The notes under the pieces: generated by a model
Database searches by the model: none
What the model saw: only the letters and a program-made list of their open reading frames with translations
What the model was told of the DNA's origin: nothing
Source: Streptomyces sp. WZ.A104
Lineage (GTDB): Bacteria; Actinomycetota; Actinomycetes; Streptomycetales; Streptomycetaceae
DNA length: 64,000 nt
Assembly (NCBI RefSeq): GCF_002382885.1
Contig: NZ_NWVL01000012.1
Coordinates: forward strand, 62,001-126,000
Direction of reading: 5' to 3'
Shown: positions 40,258-48,639 of the stretch, one piece after another
Layout: every line of letters begins with the position of its first letter
How positions within the stretch are numbered: the first letter of the stretch is position 1
Position numbers and translations under genes: made by a program

Positions 40258-41265
40258 ATGTCAGCACCTCTCGTGTCGGTCGTCGTCCCGATGTACAACG
40301 ACCGCCGAACCATCGACCTCTGCCTGCGTTCCATAGGTGAGCAGAGCTATCCCCACATCGAAGTGATCGTCGTCGACGACGCCAGCACCGACGGCTGCGC
40401 GGAGATCGCCGCCACCCACCCCGTCCAGCTCGTCCGCGTCCCGGAGAACGGCGGACCCGGCTCCTCCCGCAACGAAGGCGTCCGCCGCTCCAGGGGCGAG
40501 ATCGTCTTCTTCCTGGACGCCGACCTGACCATGCACCCGGAGGCGGTCGCCGAGGCCGTCGCGCTGTTCGACGAGAACCCCTCGTACGGCGCGGTGTTCG
40601 GCATCCCCGACAAGGAGCCGCTGTTCGACGAGCCGCTCGTCGGCCAGTACCGCATCCTCCAGTACCACTACTGGCGCAAGAGCGCCGAAGGCCTGGTCAG
40701 CGGGGGCTTCTACGCGCTGGGCGCGGTCAGCAGGGCCGCCTTCATGGAGGCCGGGTGGTTCAATACCGCGCTGCGGCAGACCGAGGAGATCGACCACGCG
40801 GAACGGCTCGCCGCCCGGCGGCCCATGCTGCTCACGTCCCGGATCAGGGGGCGGCTGTCCGACGAGAGCCGGATGCGGCCCCTGCTGCGCAAGGCGTTCG
40901 TCCGCAGCCGGCTCCGGGTGCCGTTCTACTTCGACCGGGGCCGCGCCATGCAGGGCATGGAGACCGGCGGCCGTGCCGTCGCCTCCGCGCTGGGCGGCCT
41001 CGCCGTCGCGGCCCTGCCGTTCGGGTTCCTCCATCCGGCGGTCCTCCTGGTGCCGCTGGCCGCCCTCACCGGGTCCGTGGTCGCGGACCTCGGGCAGTAC
41101 CGCTTCGCGCTCCGTGAGCGCGGTCCGCTCTTCACGGCGTTCTTCACCGGCGTGCACCTGCTGGTGAACGCGGCGGTCGTGGCGGGTCTCGCCGTCGGTC
41201 TCGCGCAGTACGCGGCGAGTCGGCGCTTCCGGCGCATGTACCAGCCGCAGGAGAGCATGGCATGA
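40258..41265 (+). CDS. Family 2 glycosyltransferase 2, with membrane C-terminus
   Basis: A 335-residue paralogue of the enzyme at 34771-35814. Visible are SVVVPMYNDRRTIDLCLRSI, EVIVVDDASTDGCAEIA, FFLDADLTMHPEA and a middle region with EPLFDEPLVGQYRILQYHYW that parallels the first enzyme's LFDDGPVEWYKVLHAYWW. Two hydrophobic segments close the protein. It is coupled by ATGA to the second EEP gene, mirroring the pairing in the first half of the cluster. Confidence 0.85.
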   Translation: MSAPLVSVVVPMYNDRRTIDLCLRSIGEQSYPHIEVIVVDDASTDGCAEIAATHPVQLVRVPENGGPGSSRNEGVRRSRGEIVFFLDADLTMHPEAVAEAVALFDENPSYGAVFGIPDKEPLFDEPLVGQYRILQYHYWRKSAEGLVSGGFYALGAVSRAAFMEAGWFNTALRQTEEIDHAERLAARRPMLLTSRIRGRLSDESRMRPLLRKAFVRSRLRVPFYFDRGRAMQGMETGGRAVASALGGLAVAALPFGFLHPAVLLVPLAALTGSVVADLGQYRFALRERGPLFTAFFTGVHLLVNAAVVAGLAVGLAQYAASRRFRRMYQPQESMA

Positions 41266-42515
41266 CCGCGGGCAGCACACCGTCCGCGCACGCGGTGGAT
41301 CCCGGGGACACCGCACCCGCCGGGGCAGCCGGAGGGGACAGGACGGCCGGGGCGGCACGCACGGCGGTGGCGGGGGAGGAGCTCGGTCGTCCGCGCCGGA
41401 TCGCCCGCCTCCTCAGGCTCTGGTACGGCAGGCTCGTCCTCGCCGTCGCGGCGCTGTGGCTGCTGTACGCCGTGACGCGGGTCCTGCTGAGCGACCGCTG
41501 GCACTGGTCCCTCGTCCTCGACGCCGTACCACCGCTCCTCCTGCTCGGTGTCCCCGCCGCCCTCCTAGTCGCGGCCGCCGGTGCGTGCGGCCGGCGCCGC
41601 CCCCTCGCGGCCGGCACGGCCGCGCTGGCCCTGGCGCTGGCCCTGACCACGGGCTCGGGCCTCAACTGGCCCGCCCTGTGGCGCGATCCCGGCCCGGTGC
41701 CGTCCGGCGCGCTGCGCGTGGTGTCGCTGAACACCCAGTACTGGGGGAAGGCGGCCGGTACCGACCGGCTCCGGGCCTTCCTGGGCGAGCATCCGGCCGA
41801 CGTCTACCTGCTCCAGGAGCACGTCGCCTGGACCCCGGGCCTGGGGGAGGAGGGCTACGCACGGCTCGACGACGACGAGGCGCTGCGCCGGCAGTTCCCC
41901 GGCTACCACATCGCCCGCAGGGGCGAACTCCTCACCGTCTCGCGCTTCCCCGTCCTGTCGCAGACCTCCGTGGGCGTGCCTCCCGCCACCGACGGGAAGG
42001 ACGACTTCGGCCGGGAGTTCCTGCGGGAGAAGGTGCTGCGGACCGATCTCGCGGTCGGTGACCGGGTGCTCAGCACGTACAACGTGCACATCACCGTGCC
42101 CATGGCCCTGGACAACCTGAACCCCTTCTCGGAGTTCGACCACGACGCCTACTTCCGCCGCAAGGACGCCTGGCGGCGGGAGGAGCTGCGCGGACTGGAA
42201 CGGGACGTGGCGGCCAACCCCCACCCGTCGGTGATCGCCGGGGACTTCAACACCACCGCCGCGAGCAGGGCGCTGGACGGGCTGCGCGCCACCGCCACGG
42301 ACGCCACTCCGGTGAGCGGCGAGTTCCTCCCGCTGAGCTGGAAGTACGCCTCCCCGGGAGAGTTCTCCTTGGGAGGCGTACTCGACCGGCCCCTGCCGTT
42401 CTTCCGTCTGGACTGGGCCTTCACGGCAGGCGGGGCCGAGGCGCACCGGTACGAGTTCGTGCCGACCGACGGGCTGTCCGAGCACCGGATGCAGGACCTG
42501 TGGATCTCCTTCTGA
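41262..42515 (+). CDS. Membrane-anchored EEP-domain protein 2
   Basis: The 417-residue protein has a Gly/Ala-rich N-terminus, three hydrophobic segments (~residues 60-125) and an EEP domain: VSLNTQYWG, VYLLQEHVAW, STYNVHITVP, VIAGDFNTTAASR and RLDWAFTAGG. The final catalytic motif is GLSEHRM, so the usual SDH has become SEH. Either the enzyme tolerates Glu or activity is altered. It is coupled to glycosyltransferase 2 by ATGA. Confidence 0.8.
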   Translation: MTAGSTPSAHAVDPGDTAPAGAAGGDRTAGAARTAVAGEELGRPRRIARLLRLWYGRLVLAVAALWLLYAVTRVLLSDRWHWSLVLDAVPPLLLLGVPAALLVAAAGACGRRRPLAAGTAALALALALTTGSGLNWPALWRDPGPVPSGALRVVSLNTQYWGKAAGTDRLRAFLGEHPADVYLLQEHVAWTPGLGEEGYARLDDDEALRRQFPGYHIARRGELLTVSRFPVLSQTSVGVPPATDGKDDFGREFLREKVLRTDLAVGDRVLSTYNVHITVPMALDNLNPFSEFDHDAYFRRKDAWRREELRGLERDVAANPHPSVIAGDFNTTAASRALDGLRATATDATPVSGEFLPLSWKYASPGEFSLGGVLDRPLPFFRLDWAFTAGGAEAHRYEFVPTDGLSEHRMQDLWISF

Positions 42516-42556
42516 GCCGTCCGGCGGGGGAGCGGGGCCGCCCGTGCCGGGGGCGG

Positions 42557-43306
42557 TCACGCGCTCAGGCACTCCCCGAGGAGGATGGACCGCTCCATCG
42601 CGCTGAGCTTCGGACCGGGCTCTATCCCCAGCTCCTCGACGAGGGTCAGACGGATGCGCCGGTACGCGGCCAGCGCCTCGGCCGTCCGGCCGGAGCGGTG
42701 CAGCGCCAGCATCAGCTGGGCGTGCAACCGCTCACGGAAGGGGTACGTCGACGTCAGGGCCATCAGCTCGCCGACGACGTCCTCGTGCCATCCGAGGTCC
42801 AGTTCGAGGCTGAGGCGTTCCTCGGTCGCCCGGATCCGCAGTTCTTCGAGGCGCCGGATACCCGGGTCGAGGGCCGGACTCGTCTGCCCGGCGAGCACGG
42901 GCCCGTTCCACAGGGCGAGCGCGTCGCGGAGCTCAAGTGCGGCCTCGGCCCTGCGGCCGTCGCCCGACAGCACGCGGGCGCGTTGCACGCGGCTCTCGAA
43001 GACGGCGGAGTCCAGGTCGTGGGGGCCGAGGCGGAGACGGTAGCCGTACGAGTGGGTCTCGATCAGCCCGGGTGCTCCGGCGGCGGCGAAGGCCCGGCGC
43101 AGCGTGGAGACGCAGATGCGGATCTGGGCACGGGCGCTGGCAGGGGGGTGGGGGCCCCAGACCGCTTCGACGAGGCCCTCGACCGAGACGGCCCAGTCGG
43201 CCTCCAGCGCGAGAGCGGCCAGGACGGTCTGCGTCCGTCTGCCCCCGAGGGGTACGGGGCGGTCGGTGACGGTGGCGTGGAGGGGGCCCAGAATATGGAC
43301 GAACAC
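42557..43306 (-). CDS. SARP-like BTAD-domain transcriptional regulator
   Basis: The N-terminal OmpR-type winged helix (VPLGGRRTQTVLAALALEA, RICVSTLRRAFAAAGA, SYGYRLRL) is followed by the BTAD helices (VFESRVQRARVLSGDG, EERLSLELDLGWHEDVVGEL, FRERLHAQLMLALHRSGRTAEAL, GIEPGPKL). Length 249 equals stand-alone SARPs, which activate pathway-specific promoters. It converges with the EEP2 gene and may control the saccharide cluster. Confidence 0.85.
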   Translation of the reverse strand: MFVHILGPLHATVTDRPVPLGGRRTQTVLAALALEADWAVSVEGLVEAVWGPHPPASARAQIRICVSTLRRAFAAAGAPGLIETHSYGYRLRLGPHDLDSAVFESRVQRARVLSGDGRRAEAALELRDALALWNGPVLAGQTSPALDPGIRRLEELRIRATEERLSLELDLGWHEDVVGELMALTSTYPFRERLHAQLMLALHRSGRTAEALAAYRRIRLTLVEELGIEPGPKLSAMERSILLGECLSA

Positions 43307-43396
43307 GGCTGAATTCCCCGTTCACTTCTCTGTTCTCTCCGGTCGGCACGTCCTGTGCCGGACCGGCGGAGGGGTTGCGGGAGGGGTCGGGAGGTC

Positions 43397-43657
43397 TCAC
43401 AGGAGTCTGCAGTCGGTGATGCCGTAGCCGCTGAACTCGGGGGAGCGCCCCAGCATGCGCAGGCAGATGCCCAGCGCGCGCCCGATGGCTTCCAGTTCGT
43501 CCGGGCAGTCGAGGCACAGTGCGATCCGGACGGAGCGGTCCCCGACCAGCGCGCGGGCGGTCTCGACGGGTTCCGTCGGCTCGATGGACCGGTACAGCGC
43601 CGCCAGCACGCCGCTGGGGGTGGGGTGTTCGGGGTCCGCCGCGGCGGACGCGGACAT
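43397..43657 (-). CDS. Small hypothetical protein upstream of the BTAD regulator
   Basis: An 86-residue protein with PSGVLAALYRSIEPTEPVET, a Cys-containing central part (IALCLDCPDELEAIGRAL), and ICLRMLGRS ... YGITDCRLL at the end. No family was recognised and no good SD precedes the ATG. Its position between the secreted peptide and the regulator suggests one transcript. Confidence 0.45.
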   Translation of the reverse strand: MSASAAADPEHPTPSGVLAALYRSIEPTEPVETARALVGDRSVRIALCLDCPDELEAIGRALGICLRMLGRSPEFSGYGITDCRLL

Positions 43658-43727
43658 CGAGATGCCGATGAGGTAGATGGCGGGTCCTGCGGGGAGCGTG
43701 GGTCCGGCCGGGCGCGACGTGTGCCGG

Positions 43728-43940
43728 TCAGCCCCACGAGAAGCCGTCGGATGAGGCGGACGGCGTCGGTGTGGGCGCCGGGGCCTGAGCGGCCGCCGAG
43801 GTGGTGGCGACGACCGGCGACGGCGTGGTCGCGTCCGGGCCCGCCGTAGCGCCGGCGGACGGTCCGGCGGTGGCGAGCAGGGCGCCGAGGGCGGCGAGCG
43901 GGGCGGCGGCGAGGGCGAGACGGCGGGCGGAAGAGCGCAT
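43728..43940 (-). CDS. Small secreted Pro/Thr/Ala-rich peptide
   Basis: The 70-residue product has a clear signal peptide (MRSSARRLALAAAPLAALGA, cleavage probably after SAGA) and a ~40-residue mature part rich in Ala, Thr, Pro and Ser, ending SASSDGFSWG. GAGGTGTC precedes the ATG. The low complexity is typical of surface-exposed linkers. The conserved-looking C-terminal tail could be a processing or signalling end; this is inference. Confidence 0.55.
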   Translation of the reverse strand: MRSSARRLALAAAPLAALGALLATAGPSAGATAGPDATTPSPVVATTSAAAQAPAPTPTPSASSDGFSWG

Positions 43941-44274
43941 GACGGAGACACCTCTGGGTTCGGGATTCTGTGGAATGTGTCGATTGCCCGTTCGTGGGGC
44001 CCTTTCGACACGTTCAAGAATGCTCGAACGAGGCCGGAGTGTCAGCGTCCATCGCTGGCAGTAACCGCCCGGGCGTTTGGCGCCACCTCGCGGCCTCCCG
44101 TCCCGGGACGGCCCCACCAGGGCGCTCGCGGGTGGTGTCACCTTCCTGCCGGGTAGAAGGTGCCGAGGCTCCGGGGGCGGGGTGCGGCCGAGTCCGGCGC
44201 GTGTGTGGCCGGAAACGCGAAACGAGGGGGCCGCCGTGGGTTCGGCGTCCCCCTCGTCCGGTCTGCGGCTCCGC
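43941..44274. other. Intergenic region between the secreted peptide and dasR
   Basis: The 334 bases carry the dasR terminator (44222-44257) and must contain the promoter of the leftward peptide gene near 43,960-44,060. I see no other gene, operator or repeat in it. Confidence 0.5.
44222..44257 (-). terminator. Terminator after dasR
   Basis: ACGAGGGGG (44222-44230) and CCCCCTCGT (44249-44257) form a nine-base stem 18 bases beyond the dasR stop on the minus strand. Confidence 0.65.
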
Positions 44275-45039
44275 TCAGTCGTTGGGGCGCTTCAGGCGGG
44301 CCACGAACTTGTACCGGTCGCCGCGGTAGACGGACCGTACCCACTCGACCGGCTCGCCCTGGGCGTCCAGTGAGTGACGGGAGAGCATCAGCATCGGCAG
44401 GCCCACGTCCGTGCTCAGCAGCCCCGCCTCGCGCGGGGTGGCCAGGGAGGTCTCGATGGTCTCCTCGGCCTCGGCGAGGCGGACGTCGTACACCTCGGCG
44501 AGCGCGGTGTAGAGCGAGGTGTACTTCACCAGCGAACGGCGCAGCGCCGGGAAGCGCTTGGCCGAAAGGTGGGTGGTCTCGATCGCCATCGGCTCCCCGC
44601 TGGCGAGCCGCAGCCGCTCGATGCGCAGCACCCGGCCGCCCGTCGAGATGTCCAGCAGACCGGCGAGCGTGTCGTCCGCCGTGACGTAGCCGATGTCCAG
44701 CAGCTGGGACGTCGGCTCCAGTCCCTGGGCGCGCATGTCCTCGGTGTACGAGGTGAGCTGGAGGGCCTGGGAGACCTTCGGCTTGGCGACAAAGGTGCCT
44801 TTGCCCTGGATGCGCTCCAGCCTGCCTTCGACGACCAGCTCCTGGAGAGCCTGGCGCACGGTGGTGCGCGAGGTGTCGAACTCGGCCGCCAGGGTGCGTT
44901 CGGGCGGCACCGGGGTGCCGGGCGGCAGGGTGTCCGTCATGTCGAGGAGATGCCGCTTGAGCCGGTAGTACTTCGGTACACGCGCCGTGCGCGTACCGGT
45001 ACCCGTCTCGTTCCCCGAACTGCCCCCGTCGGCACCCAT
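44275..45039 (-). CDS. dasR: GntR/HutC-family repressor DasR
   Basis: DasR represses chitin/GlcNAc uptake, antibiotic and development genes and is released by glucosamine-6-phosphate. The winged HTH is [20 protein letters not shown] plus [18 protein letters not shown]; the UTRA ligand domain follows ([37 protein letters not shown]). ATG 45039 gives 254 residues, the same length as S. coelicolor DasR; a GTG at 45075 with a stronger SD (GGAGGAG) would add 12. It is divergent from dasA. Confidence 0.95.
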   Translation of the reverse strand: MGADGGSSGNETGTGTRTARVPKYYRLKRHLLDMTDTLPPGTPVPPERTLAAEFDTSRTTVRQALQELVVEGRLERIQGKGTFVAKPKVSQALQLTSYTEDMRAQGLEPTSQLLDIGYVTADDTLAGLLDISTGGRVLRIERLRLASGEPMAIETTHLSAKRFPALRRSLVKYTSLYTALAEVYDVRLAEAEETIETSLATPREAGLLSTDVGLPMLMLSRHSLDAQGEPVEWVRSVYRGDRYKFVARLKRPND

Positions 45040-45197
45040 GGCCCGCCTTCCCGACTGCTGCGTTGCTGCCGTCACCGGCTCCTCCGTCTGTTGCGGCTCA
45101 CATGGTGGCACGGTCCGGTCACGGGTCCCTGCCCTCCCTCAGGTGTCGGTCCGATAACGGACGCGAGTGCACTTCTTATACACCCTTGACACCCCCA

Positions 45198-45236
45198 AAG
45201 GTCTAGGCCAAGCTCCCGGTACTGGTCTAAACCATT
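45198..45236. promoter_or_regulatory. Two dre operators in the dasR-dasA intergenic region
   Basis: AAGGTCTAGGCCAAGC (45198-45213) and ACTGGTCTAAACCATT (45221-45236) match the DasR consensus. A weaker half-match (AAAGACCAGGTCCAG) follows at 45237. The sites overlap the expected dasA promoter. Confidence 0.85.
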
Positions 45237-45318
45237 AAAGACCAGGTCCAGCCCCGGTGGAACTCGTCGAAAGTCTTCACGGTGGGTGGGGTTGCAGCAT
45301 CCCTGAGGAGGGTTTGAC

Positions 45319-46608
45319 GTGAAGCGCAAGCTCATCGCGGCTATCGGTGCCGCGGGCATGATGGTCTCTATCGCCGCGTGCGGTACGGACGGCGACACGG
45401 GCAAGGACGGCAAGGCGTCCGGGGGAGACAAGACCCTGACCGTCTGGGTCATGGACGGGTCGGCTCCCGACGCATGGATGGCCGAGGTCAACAAGGCCTT
45501 CGAGGCCAAGCACCCGGGCGTCAAGGTCAAGGTCGAGAAGCAGGTCTGGAACGGCATCCAGGAGAAGATCACCACCTCCCTCTCCGAGGACACCCCGCCG
45601 GACGTCCTGGAGCTCGGCAACACCCAGACCGCCGGCTACGCCGACACCGGCGGCCTCGCCGACCTGACCGGCGACAAGGCCGCGCTGGGCTACGACGGCT
45701 GGAACAAGGGCATGGTCGCGTCCAACGAACTGGACGGCAAGCTCTACTCCGCCCCGTGGTACGCCGCCAACCGTGTCGTGGTCTACGACAAGGCGGCCTT
45801 CAAGAAGGCGGGCGTCACCCCGCCGAAGACCCGCGCCGAGTGGATCGAGGGCCTGAAGAAGCTCAAGGCCTCCGACGCCAAGACCCAGCCGATCTACCTG
45901 CCCGGCCAGAGCTGGTACGTTCTCGCCGGCTTCGTCTGGGACGAGGGCAGCGACCTCGCGGTCAAGGACGGCGACGAGTGGAAGGGCAACCTGTCCTCCC
46001 CCGAGGCCGTCAGCGCCATGAACTTCTACAAGGAGCTGGCGTCCTACTCCACCGCTCCGAAGGACAAGGACGAGGCGACCCCGCAGCAGTCCACCGACAT
46101 CATCCCCAAGGGCGGCGTGGCGTCCTGGATCGGTCTTGGCTGGGAGGCCGGCGGCGCGATCGACGCCATGAAGAAGGCCGGCAAGACGGCCGACTTCGGT
46201 TACTTCCCGATCCCGGGCAAGACCGCCGACAAGCCGGGCTCCGTGTTCTTCGGCGGGTCGAACCTCGCCATCGCCGAGCGCTCCCCGAACAAGGACCTCG
46301 CGAAGGAGTGGCTGGCCCTCGCCGCCGGCAAGGAGTTCATGACGAAGTACGCCGCCGCCACCGAGGGCGCGCTGCTTCCGAACAACGACGCCGCGCAGTT
46401 CAAGCCCGCCGCCGGCTCCTTCGCCGAGGCCATGGCCCTCTCCTCCGTCTCCGGCAAGATCACCCCGGTGACGCCGGGCTGGGCGAACGTCGAGACCGCC
46501 CCGAACCCGATCAAGGACTACATGACCAAGGTCCTGAAGGGGCAGGACGCCAAGGCCGCGGCCGAGGAGGCCGACAAGGTCATCAACGAGCGCGTCAACC
46601 AGCAGTAA
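45319..46608 (+). CDS. dasA: Chitobiose ABC transporter substrate-binding lipoprotein DasA
   Basis: DasA binds N,N'-diacetylchitobiose at the outer face of the membrane for import by DasBC. The lipoprotein signal is MKRKLIAAIGAAGMMVSIAAC with the lipobox Cys at 21. The family-1 solute-binding fold shows TLTVWVMDGSAPDAWMAEV and DVLELGNTQTAGYADTGGLADL. Length 429. GGAGGG precedes GTG 45319. A strong hairpin separates it from dasB, consistent with higher dasA expression. Confidence 0.93.
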   Translation: MKRKLIAAIGAAGMMVSIAACGTDGDTGKDGKASGGDKTLTVWVMDGSAPDAWMAEVNKAFEAKHPGVKVKVEKQVWNGIQEKITTSLSEDTPPDVLELGNTQTAGYADTGGLADLTGDKAALGYDGWNKGMVASNELDGKLYSAPWYAANRVVVYDKAAFKKAGVTPPKTRAEWIEGLKKLKASDAKTQPIYLPGQSWYVLAGFVWDEGSDLAVKDGDEWKGNLSSPEAVSAMNFYKELASYSTAPKDKDEATPQQSTDIIPKGGVASWIGLGWEAGGAIDAMKKAGKTADFGYFPIPGKTADKPGSVFFGGSNLAIAERSPNKDLAKEWLALAAGKEFMTKYAAATEGALLPNNDAAQFKPAAGSFAEAMALSSVSGKITPVTPGWANVETAPNPIKDYMTKVLKGQDAKAAAEEADKVINERVNQQ

Positions 46609-46616
46609 TTCGCAGT

Positions 46617-46655
46617 CCGGTGGTGCGGCCGGTTACTCAGCGGCCGCACCACCGG
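46617..46655 (+). terminator. Strong hairpin between dasA and dasB
   Basis: CCGGTGGTGCGGCCG (46617-46631) pairs perfectly with CGGCCGCACCACCGG (46641-46655). It likely protects the dasA mRNA 3' end or partly terminates, so that the binding protein is made in excess of the permeases. Confidence 0.7.
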
Positions 46656-46737
46656 TGCTTTGCAGTGATCAGAGGCCCGTTCCCCCGGGCCGCGTCCCGG
46701 TGGGCGCGGGAGCCCCAGAACCGCGAGGAATAAGACC

Positions 46738-47760
46738 ATGACCGTGGACTCCCAGGGGGCGGCGGATGCCGCTACCCAGGACGCGCCCGGGAGGGCGGCA
46801 GGGAAGTCTCAGACTCCGCCACCCCCTTCCGGCCCGAAGGAAGTCCTTAAGCCCTCGCGCGGGAGACGCTCCCTGCCCAGCGGGCTGTTGCCGTACCTGC
46901 TCGTCGCGCCGGCACTGTTGTCCATGGCGGTGCTGCTGCTCTACCCGCTGTTCCGGAACGTGGTCCTCTCCTTCCAGGGGGTCAACAAGCGGGAGATGAT
47001 CCGGCGCGAGACGCCCTGGGTCGGCTTCGAGAACTACACCAAGCTCCTGAGCGACCCCGACTTCTGGACCGTCGTCGTCCGCTCGGTCGTCTTCACCGCG
47101 ATCAACGTCGCCCTCATCATGGTCGTCGGCTCCCTGATCGGCCTGCTGCTCAACCGCCTGGGCAAGAAGATGCGGCTCGTGCTCTCCCTGGGCCTGATGT
47201 TCGCCTGGGCCATGCCGATCATCGCCTCGGTCACCATCTTCCGATGGCTCTTCGACGAGCAGTTCGGCGTCGCCAACTGGGTGATGCGTACGCTCGGCTT
47301 CTCCGGCTACGAGCAGCACAACTGGTTCGAGACCGGCTTCGACGCACTCACCATCGTCCTGGTGCTGCTCGTATGGGGCTCGGTCCCCTTCGTCGCCCTC
47401 AACATGTACGCGGCCCTGACCACCGTCGGGGCGGAGCTGTACGAGGCCGCCAAGATGGACGGCGCGAGCGGCTGGCGCACCTTCTGGTCGGTGGTCTTCC
47501 CGAACCTGAAGCCGTTCTTCCTGATCACCACGTTCCTGGAGATCATCTGGGTCTTCAAGGCGTTCGCCCAGGTCTACGCCATGAACCAGGGCGGCCCCGA
47601 CCGCGGCTCCGAGACCCTGCCCGTCTACGCCTACATCGAGGGCCTCGGGCAGCAGCACTACGGCCTCGCGGCGGCCATCTCGATCCTCACGATCATCATG
47701 CTGATCGTCGCCATGTCCTTCTACTTCCGCCTGATCCTGAAGCAGGAGGATGAGCAGTGA
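46738..47760 (+). CDS. dasB: Chitobiose ABC transporter permease DasB
   Basis: A MalF-type permease of 340 residues with about six membrane helices after a Pro/Ser-rich cytoplasmic tail. The ATPase-contact EAA loop is YEAAKMDGASGWRTFWSVVFP. It forms the membrane channel with DasC; the shared ATPase MsiK is encoded elsewhere. The stop overlaps the dasC start (GTGA). Confidence 0.92.
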   Translation: MTVDSQGAADAATQDAPGRAAGKSQTPPPPSGPKEVLKPSRGRRSLPSGLLPYLLVAPALLSMAVLLLYPLFRNVVLSFQGVNKREMIRRETPWVGFENYTKLLSDPDFWTVVVRSVVFTAINVALIMVVGSLIGLLLNRLGKKMRLVLSLGLMFAWAMPIIASVTIFRWLFDEQFGVANWVMRTLGFSGYEQHNWFETGFDALTIVLVLLVWGSVPFVALNMYAALTTVGAELYEAAKMDGASGWRTFWSVVFPNLKPFFLITTFLEIIWVFKAFAQVYAMNQGGPDRGSETLPVYAYIEGLGQQHYGLAAAISILTIIMLIVAMSFYFRLILKQEDEQ

Positions 47761-48629
47761 GTACCACGCAGACCGCGCAGACCCCCCAGAAGCTGCGGAC
47801 CCGCAAGCCCCTCCGGCCGGCCGCGGTGGCGAAGAACCTCGCCGCCCTCCTCCTCACCGGGCTCTTCATCTTCCCCGTCTACTGGATGGTCTCGTCCTCG
47901 CTGAAGCCGCAGCAGGAGATCCTCACCAAGGACCCCGTCTTCGTCTTCACGCCGACCTTCGAGAACTACACGACGGCGACCGGCGTCGACCTGTTCTGGA
48001 CGTACGTCACCAACAGCCTCCTGGTGACCGTCGGCGCGGTGATCCTCGCCCTCCTCGTCGCCCTGGCCGCGAGCTTCGCGATCGCCCGCATGAAGTTCAA
48101 GGGCCGCAAGGGGATCGTCCTCATCGTGATGATGGCGCAGATGGCCCCCTGGGAGGTCATGGTCATCGCGATGTACATGATCGCCCGCGACGGCGACATG
48201 CTGAACAGCATCCCGCTGCTCACGATGATCTACTTCGTGATGGTCCTCCCCTTCACCATCTGGACCCTGCGCGGCTTCATCGCCGCCGTCCCGGTCGAGC
48301 TGGAGGAGGCCGCGCAGATCGACGGCTGCACCCGCGGCCAGGCCTTCCGCAAGGTGATCTTCCCGCTGCTCGCCCCCGGCCTGATGTCGACCTCGCTCTT
48401 CGGCTTCATCACCGCCTGGAACGAGTTCGCGATGGTCCTGGTCCTGAACAAGGACAAGGAGGCGCAGACCCTGACGCGCTGGCTGACGCAGTTCCAGACC
48501 GCGTTCGGCAACGACTGGGGCGCCACCATGGCCGCCTCCGCGCTCTTCTCGCTCCCCGTGCTCGTCGTCTTCCTCTTCCTCCAGCGCAAGGCCGTCGGCG
48601 GCATGACCGCCGGCGCGGTGAAGGGATAA
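47757..48629 (+). CDS. dasC: Chitobiose ABC transporter permease DasC
   Basis: A MalG-type permease of 290 residues with six membrane helices. The EAA loop is ELEEAAQIDGCTRGQAFRKV, followed by FITAWNEFAMVLVL. It pairs with DasB. GTG 47757 overlaps the upstream gene. Ten bases separate it from dasD, so the import genes and the hydrolase share a transcript. Confidence 0.92.
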   Translation: MSTTQTAQTPQKLRTRKPLRPAAVAKNLAALLLTGLFIFPVYWMVSSSLKPQQEILTKDPVFVFTPTFENYTTATGVDLFWTYVTNSLLVTVGAVILALLVALAASFAIARMKFKGRKGIVLIVMMAQMAPWEVMVIAMYMIARDGDMLNSIPLLTMIYFVMVLPFTIWTLRGFIAAVPVELEEAAQIDGCTRGQAFRKVIFPLLAPGLMSTSLFGFITAWNEFAMVLVLNKDKEAQTLTRWLTQFQTAFGNDWGATMAASALFSLPVLVVFLFLQRKAVGGMTAGAVKG

Positions 48630-48639
48630 AGGGCTTCCC

